Part shown: positions 59,046 to 64,000 of the stretch, in pieces
How positions within the stretch are numbered: the first letter of the stretch is position 1
How the letters are laid out: each line of letters starts with the position of its first letter
Origin: Lactarius indigo
Lineage: Eukaryota > Basidiomycota > Agaricomycetes > Russulales > Russulaceae
Direction of reading: 5' to 3'
Assembly: GCA_025766275.1 (NCBI GenBank)
Contig: JAFKAC010000100.1
Location: 124,001-188,000 of the forward strand
DNA length: 64,000 nucleotides
Translations under genes and position numbers: made by a program
Notes under the pieces: generated by a model
The model's database searches: none
What the model saw: only the letters and a program-made list of their open reading frames with translations
Told to the model about the DNA's origin: nothing

Positions 59046-60221
59046 TCAATACTCCACGGCATCGTCATCATCCGCTTGCATCGTCGTAGGATCATCCTTC
59101 CTTTCGGACTCGTCTGACCGCGAGCTGTCCTGTTTGGTGACTGATCCCTGTCTCTCCTCGACAGGCGAGTCGTCCAAGTCCATTTTAGCCTCGGACGGAG
59201 AAGGTTCAGGTTTGGAGCTTCCAGTCTGTTCGCCAGTGGGGGCGGGATCGGGCTGGATGATCTCGTCTACTTTGGCAGCCTCGCGCTCTGCTTGCTTGCG
59301 AGCCTCCTCCTCGACTACTCGCTGCCTAATCTCCTTAATCTCGTTAATGGCCGCGTCGCGCTCGCTGAGAAATGCATTCCACTCCTTCTTGGCGGTTTCG
59401 GCTGCCTAGGTGAACGTATTCGTGATCAAAATCACAGCAGTAAGGATAGTCAAGAAGATAAGTCACCTCTACTTTCCGTTTAGCGATGAAAACTTCCTGA
59501 GAAGACGTTAGAACCATCGGAAGGTAGTACAACGGCGGGGGGTGTGACCGCGTCGGTTCGAGAGTAGATTTGTGCGAGGGTGGAGGACTCGAGTCGTCAG
59601 AAGGAATTATATCTGATGTGAGAAGGAAATTGGCGAGGATGGGAAGTCTCGCACGACGGAGCCTATGCTGGTAACATCCAGGGTTCTGTTACTCTCACTG
59701 GCACCAGAAAAACACAAAAGGGACCTACGATTGAGTTCTTCAATTGGGTCTCTTCCTCCTTGCGGTTCGCAATATGTTTGTCTTTCTTCGCCTCTTCGGC
59801 TCTCCTGACAGTGTCAGTTTCTTTTCGGAGTTTATCCTGTAGCCTTTTATCAATCAACTGTCGCTTTTTGGCCTGGGTACGACGTCAGATACGATAAGGT
59901 AGAGAAGCCGGGCACGAATACGCACCGCTTCGCTGGCGTTCCGGGCCTCGTCTTCGGTCTTTGCCTTGTTCAGAGTCCCAACAAGAAGTCCAAACATACT
60001 CTTTCCGCGCTTGCGCTCCCTAGGTTCGACAGTCAGATCCAATCGCGGTCGTTTCTTTGGTGCGGCTGCGGTAGCCACGGTTGCCTGGGTAGGCTGGGAG
60101 TCTTGCATTATCGCGTCGGTGTCGGCTGGTTCATCTTTGCTAGGGGCCTGGTTTTGCCTGTATAGGGTGATCAGTTTGGAATTGCAAGAAATGATGTATC
60201 AACTGACTCGTCTGCTAACAT
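59046..60221 (-). CDS. Pinin/SDK/MemA-domain protein, 316 aa
   Basis: Exons 60221-60208, 60157-59926, 59872-59729, 59667-59467, 59405-59046; the sum is 951 nt, 317 codons. The pinin/SDK/MemA block is clear: RPRLDLTVEPRERKRGKSMF, GLLVGTLNKAKTED, RQLIDKRLQDKLRKETD. In animals pinin is a nuclear-speckle protein of the exon-junction (ASAP/PSAP) complexes linked to splicing; fungal members are small and little studied. A charged coiled coil runs from residue about 90 to 240, followed by an acidic Ser/Glu tail. The first coding exon is only 14 nt (MLAD plus two bases) and is supported by a consensus donor gtcagt and an in-phase acceptor; a start at the next in-frame Met would drop the N-terminus. 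Confidence 0.85.
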
Positions 60222-60285
60222 GATTGGAGAGGTCAAGCTGAAAGAGATGAGGTGTTGTCGGACTTTGAATTTGACGACTTGGACG
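60222..60285. promoter_or_regulatory. 64-bp divergent promoter of pinin and SRP72 genes
   Basis: Only 64 nt separate the two start codons, so transcripts of at least one gene must start inside the other gene or the 5' UTRs overlap. No TATA box. Confidence 0.6.
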
Positions 60286-61401
60286 ATGGCACCCAGATCC
60301 ACCACCGCAACGAAAGCACAACCACGGGCAGGCCAACCTGCGAAAAGAAAGCCATTGCTCAAGAAGGAGATTTCACTCGGCGACCGGGTTCAACGTCTCT
60401 TCACGTCATTATGTGCCCAGATTGATGGAAACCATTTCACAAATGCGATCAAGACATGCGACAAAGGTATGTGTCTCTCTTCCCAACACTGACCCCGTGT
60501 TCGATAATAGTACTTCTTTTGGATCAGTTCTCCGTCTCGTTCCAGATGACAAGGATGCCAAGCAGACAAAACTTTTCCTGCTTCTGCAGACGGAGCGTTA
60601 CAGCGATGCTCTCGTGTTACTCGAGTCCTCCGACGAGTCCTCCGCATTTGAGCGTACCTACTCGCTTTACCGGCTCCAACAACTAGACGAAGCTGCACAA
60701 CTACTTGGTAAAGTTAAGCAGGGACGCGAACAAAACCGAGGAGCTTTGCATCTGGAGGCGCAACTTGTGCGTGCTCTCTCATCATTAATATGCAGTCCGA
60801 CTTGATCCGTTTTTAGAACTACAGACAGGGTAACTACCAGGTCGCCTTGGACTTGTACAACCAGCTTCTCGACTCCTCAGACCCGGTACTATCATTCATT
60901 TGAATGAATAGTTTGCATCTAACCGTCGCTAAAAAGAGTAGCGAAGAGTACTCCGATATCTTGACCAATCTCCGAGCGTCACAAAAACACCTTGATTTCA
61001 TCAATACCGACTACCTTCGTGCACTTGATGGTCTCAACTCTGATGTGACTGGATCGCTCGAACATGCGCCGCCTCCGGTGCTACCTAGCTTGTCGAACGT
61101 CACAGGCCTAGGGGTCACTGCGTCCGCAAGCAGAACTGAGGATGTGGGCAGGGAACAAGCTGCTGTCCGAGGAGTTCGCTCAAGGCGTGTGCCAAAGGGG
61201 GTCATACCCGGTGTAACACCTCCCCCGGATCCGGAACGGTGGCTAAAGAAAAGTGAGAGGTCGACATTCCAACAAGCACGGGGCAAGAGAAAAGGTGGCG
61301 GGGGTGCTACACAGGGTGTGGTAGAGAGTGCTAGTAGTTCAGCCACGGGTGGTCATAGTCGCAGCGGGGGTCATGGGAGAGGGGGAAAAAAGAAAAAGTA
61401 A
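60286..61401 (+). CDS. SRP72: SRP72, short form lacking the central TPR block, 317 aa
   Basis: Exons 60286-60466, 60528-60766, 60817-60885, 60937-61401; the sum is 954 nt, 318 codons. SRP72 is the largest protein of the signal recognition particle; its TPRs hold SRP68 and its basic C-terminus binds 7S RNA. The N-terminal TPR part is present (VQRLFTSLCAQIDGNHFTNA, RLVPDDKDAKQTKLFLLLQT, AYSLYRLQQLDEA-like), then EEYSDILTNLRASQKHLDF. The C-terminus has the RNA-binding signature GVTPPPDPERWLKKSERSTF and a Lys/Gly tail. Full-length SRP72 is about 640-670 residues; the middle repeats expected after the TNLRASQ segment are not found in the sequence. All exons join in phase, so this looks like a real short gene rather than a mis-splice. 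Confidence 0.8.
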
Positions 61402-62303
61402 GGTAAGGTTTGTATCTTCGGTGGTTGTAACCCACCCTCGAGCCTTGAGGCGTCAGGGGTGATCTAAATTGGCACATGCAGGTGATCACGGCTTTTGTGG
61501 GGGGTTCTTTTAGTTGGTTCGCCAAAACGACATGCGTGGTACATGTGTCCTTTTTACTCTCGTCATTTTCTTCCGCTTTTGCCGAGTTCACGTTCTACTT
61601 TCGACACTTACCCCTCCTACCTCCAAGTCACGTGAACACATCTCGTCCTTTGAATCGAGCTCTTCAACTCCCCAATCTTGTTCGCGCGAACTTTCTGAAA
61701 CCATCAAAGGTCGTGACACCACAGTGTTATCTCCTGTCTGCGATCCCTGAAGGAATTTCGTCATCAACCTCATGTTTATGGCGCGCCTTTTGTGTTCATT
61801 TCCCGGCACGTTTTATCGGCAATTACTCGTTGCGGGGGCGAGCCAGACTCTAAGCCTCGACCAAGTTTCAACTTTATAGCGAATTGCCCGTGCTTGGTTC
61901 TATGATTCGAAGGGTTGCTATGCGCAGCCCGGTTATGACTTGCATCTTGGGACATTCTTGAACACTTTGAGCACCTTCTTTTCCCTATCGGCCCCAGCAT
62001 GCCTCCCAGAAAGCTCTTGTTTCCAGCGAGTTCGCATCTCTGAAAGGATCGGTCACATGGATTTCGCGTGGTGCGACATGCGCGACATGGCCAGATCAAT
62101 GTTCAGTGAGTGAAATGCAAGGCGTGGCCAATGTCACGTTGCGCAACCGCTTCCCACTCACCTGCAGACAACCCCAGTTATGAAAAGTCATGGAGCGCGC
62201 AAGGTAGCCGGGGAGGGCATATAAACCCCACTCACAGCGTTGAAAGTACCCAGACTTGCACGGTCTTCCCTCTGGTCATCGTCCTCTCTAGTCAACAGAA
62301 AAC
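61402..62303. other. Intergenic, promoter of the phosphatase-like gene
   Basis: About 900 bp. ORFs at 61476-61853 have no family features. A TATA box lies at 62220-62225. Confidence 0.45.
62220..62225 (+). promoter_or_regulatory. TATA box of the phosphatase-like gene
   Basis: TATAAA 79 nt upstream of the ATG at 62304, in an otherwise GC-rich context (gcatataaacccc). This is the clearest core promoter element among the genes of this window. Confidence 0.55.
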
Positions 62304-64000
62304 ATGTCGCATCCCACTGTCCGCGGTGTTGTTGTGATCACGCGTAACGGTGACCGCTATGACTACTCCCAGGACCCCGTCACGTACAAGAGCTCTCATA
62401 CTGACTCAACCCCCTTGGGCGAGGTGCGCCACCCGGCGTCCAGTCATTTCAACTCTCTAACGGTCACGTGCAGGTCCAAGCATTCCAGCTCGGCTCACAG
62501 TTGCGCAAGGAATATTTCGATCAATCCTCGGCTAACTACATCCACAACGTTCGCACCGACCTTGTCGACCTTGATCAGGTCCACGCTCGTATCAAGAATG
62601 GCGGTGAAGGTCGTGTTGTGTTCGACTCCACCATCGCATTGCTACAAGGCCTTTTCCCGCCAACTACAAAGAACACCATTGAGCTCGCGAACGAGACCAA
62701 GGTCACCGCTCCCCTCGGAGGATATCAATATGTTCCTGGTAAGCCCTATTCCATTTTTGTGTTGTCATTTGTTTGATTCCGCCTATAGCTGAAACTGTCG
62801 AGCCTGCCAACGACCGCTCCCTTGAAAGTTGGACGGACTGCCCGGTAATCACGTTAGCTCTCGCACAGTATGAGATTTAACAAAAACGTTTAGGCATTCC
62901 AAGACCACGTGAAGAAGTTCTACTCTTCTCCCGAGTTCAAGGCCGCAGAGAAGGCTGCAGAGCCCTTCTTCAAACTTGCCAATGACTTCGTCTTTGGCCG
63001 CCCTATCACTCTTGAGAACGCTGTAAGTGCCTCTAGGTGTATGTAGCGGAATTAGTTCACTTATTTTAAAATACAGGTTAACGTACGCTTAACGTGCAGC
63101 ACCATAGAGTTACAGCCCCACTGAGAATACTCATTTGCAGATCTATGACTTCATGAACCATCAACTGACCCACAACAAGTCCTATGCTCACCGCCTCCCA
63201 CCCACGCTGATTGAGCAGGCACGTCACTGGGCCAACTTCCACGAGGAGGGTGTCTTCTCGGATCCCTCCATCAATGGCATTGGGAACAGTGCGCCTTCGA
63301 CTCTTTTCTTCTTCCTTCAAACATTTCTGACTACTTTGTGTAGTCGCTGGGCGTACCCTACTTCAATCGGTTATCAGCTCTTTGGAGCGGATCACTTTCG
63401 ATGGCGACCCTCTGCAGTTCCTCATCGAGTCGACCACTTATCAGCCTTTCATCTCTCTCTTCGCGCAGACAGAGATGACAAACAGTGACCCTACTCTCAA
63501 AGGCATTCGTGCGTGTGACTACAAATGCGTTTATTATTCTGGCTCTTAACTAGTGCAATTATAGCCAACTTTGCCTCTGCTCTCGCCATCGAGCTGCGCC
63601 GCGGCTCTCTCCCTGACAACCGCGACTTCTTGCGCTTCAAGTTCAAGAACGGGACCGACGACGACTTCAACACTATCCGCGTCTTTGGTCACAATGGCGA
63701 CATTCCTCTGACTGAATTCATCTACCGCGTTGAGGTACTTGTTTTATCAGTTTTTCAGCATGGACAAACCCCTCAGACTACCTTCTTTCTCAGAATTCCG
63801 CAATCAGCTCTAACCGCCAGTGGATGAAGGTCTGCGGAGCTTCTTCGACCTCCAACCCGGCACCCTGGGGGATGCCGTCGCTGCCTCTCTTCCAAGAGAC
63901 TCGTGAGCAATCCCCGTTCGCGACCGCGATGTGCGGAGCGCTCGTCGCTGCTCTTTTCATGGCCACCGTTCTCGTCGCTGCTAAGTTCTTCAAGCGTTCG
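62304..64000 (+). CDS. Histidine acid phosphatase-family protein, partial (3' end outside window)
   Basis: Exons 62304-62423, 62474-62738, 62789-62844, 62894-63022, 63141-63288, 63344-63508, 63565-63734, 63794 to the right edge; 420 codons so far, all in phase. The fold is that of the branch-2 histidine phosphatases (phosphoglycerate-mutase-like acid phosphatases): GVVVITRNGDRYDY near the start, VVFDSTIALLQGLFPP, LEGWTDC-like LESWTDCP, IYDFMNHQLTHN, LRFKFKNGTDDDF. The motif is normally RHGxR, with the His as nucleophile; here it reads RNGDR, so the catalytic His is Asn. At the end, AMCGALVAALFMATVLVAA is a membrane helix, so the protein is probably anchored with the domain outside; no N-terminal signal peptide is evident, which is odd. 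The last residues are cut by the window edge. Confidence 0.85.

Overview
The window is nuclear DNA of a filamentous basidiomycete, most likely an Agaricomycete. The genes are dense and on both strands, and are cut by many 45-60 nt introns with GT(R)NGT donors. The protein families (GH5 exo-beta-1,3-glucanase with a type II anchor, Git3/cAMP-type GPCR, TEA-domain factor, SRP72, pinin/SDK) look basidiomycete. A Cantharellales-like lineage is possible but is only an impression. No tRNA, rRNA or CRISPR array was seen. Most gene models below were built by hand; wherever exon lists are given, the exon phases add up to an intact frame.

Layout, left to right: 1-1523 (-) unknown protein open off the left edge, with a SUMO-interaction-like motif; 1939-2937 (-) Ser/Pro-rich protein; 3844-4445 (+) LYR-motif protein; 4753-5870 (+) Pro-rich protein; about 6178-6597 a MITE-like element; 7063-8720 (+) ten-exon GPCR with a 7-nt microexon; 8938-11071 a gene graveyard holding a broken VPS20/CHMP6 (+) and a truncated PPIL2/CYP8 cyclophilin (-); 11341-12963 a repeat element carrying an intact ORF of a multicopy family; 13464-14270 decayed inverted coding fragments; 14980-22190 (-) a large gene whose predicted product joins an eIF4G MIF4G domain to a complete DDX60-like Ski2-type helicase; 22290-24234 a second, decayed copy of the repeat element, interrupted by a 456-bp solo LTR; 24613-26036 (+) GGPP synthase; 26137-35343 (-) GCN1; 35799-44079 (+) UTP20; 44269-45274 (-) CTK3; 45275-48657 gene-poor; 48658-51829 (+) GH5 glucanase; 51830-54839 gene-poor; 54840-56376 (+) TEA-domain factor; 56377-59045 gene-poor; 59046-60221 (-) pinin/SDK protein; 60286-61401 (+) short SRP72; 62304-64000 (+) histidine-phosphatase-family protein open off the right edge.

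The conserved genes are core housekeeping: translation control (GCN1, eIF4G piece), ribosome biogenesis (UTP20), protein targeting (SRP72), Pol II CTD phosphorylation (CTK3), splicing (pinin) and isoprenoids (GGPPS). GCN1/UTP20 and pinin/SRP72 are divergent pairs, the latter with only 64 nt between start codons. The most unusual item is the MIF4G-DDX60 fusion, whose start lies about 100 bp from a mobile-type repeat.
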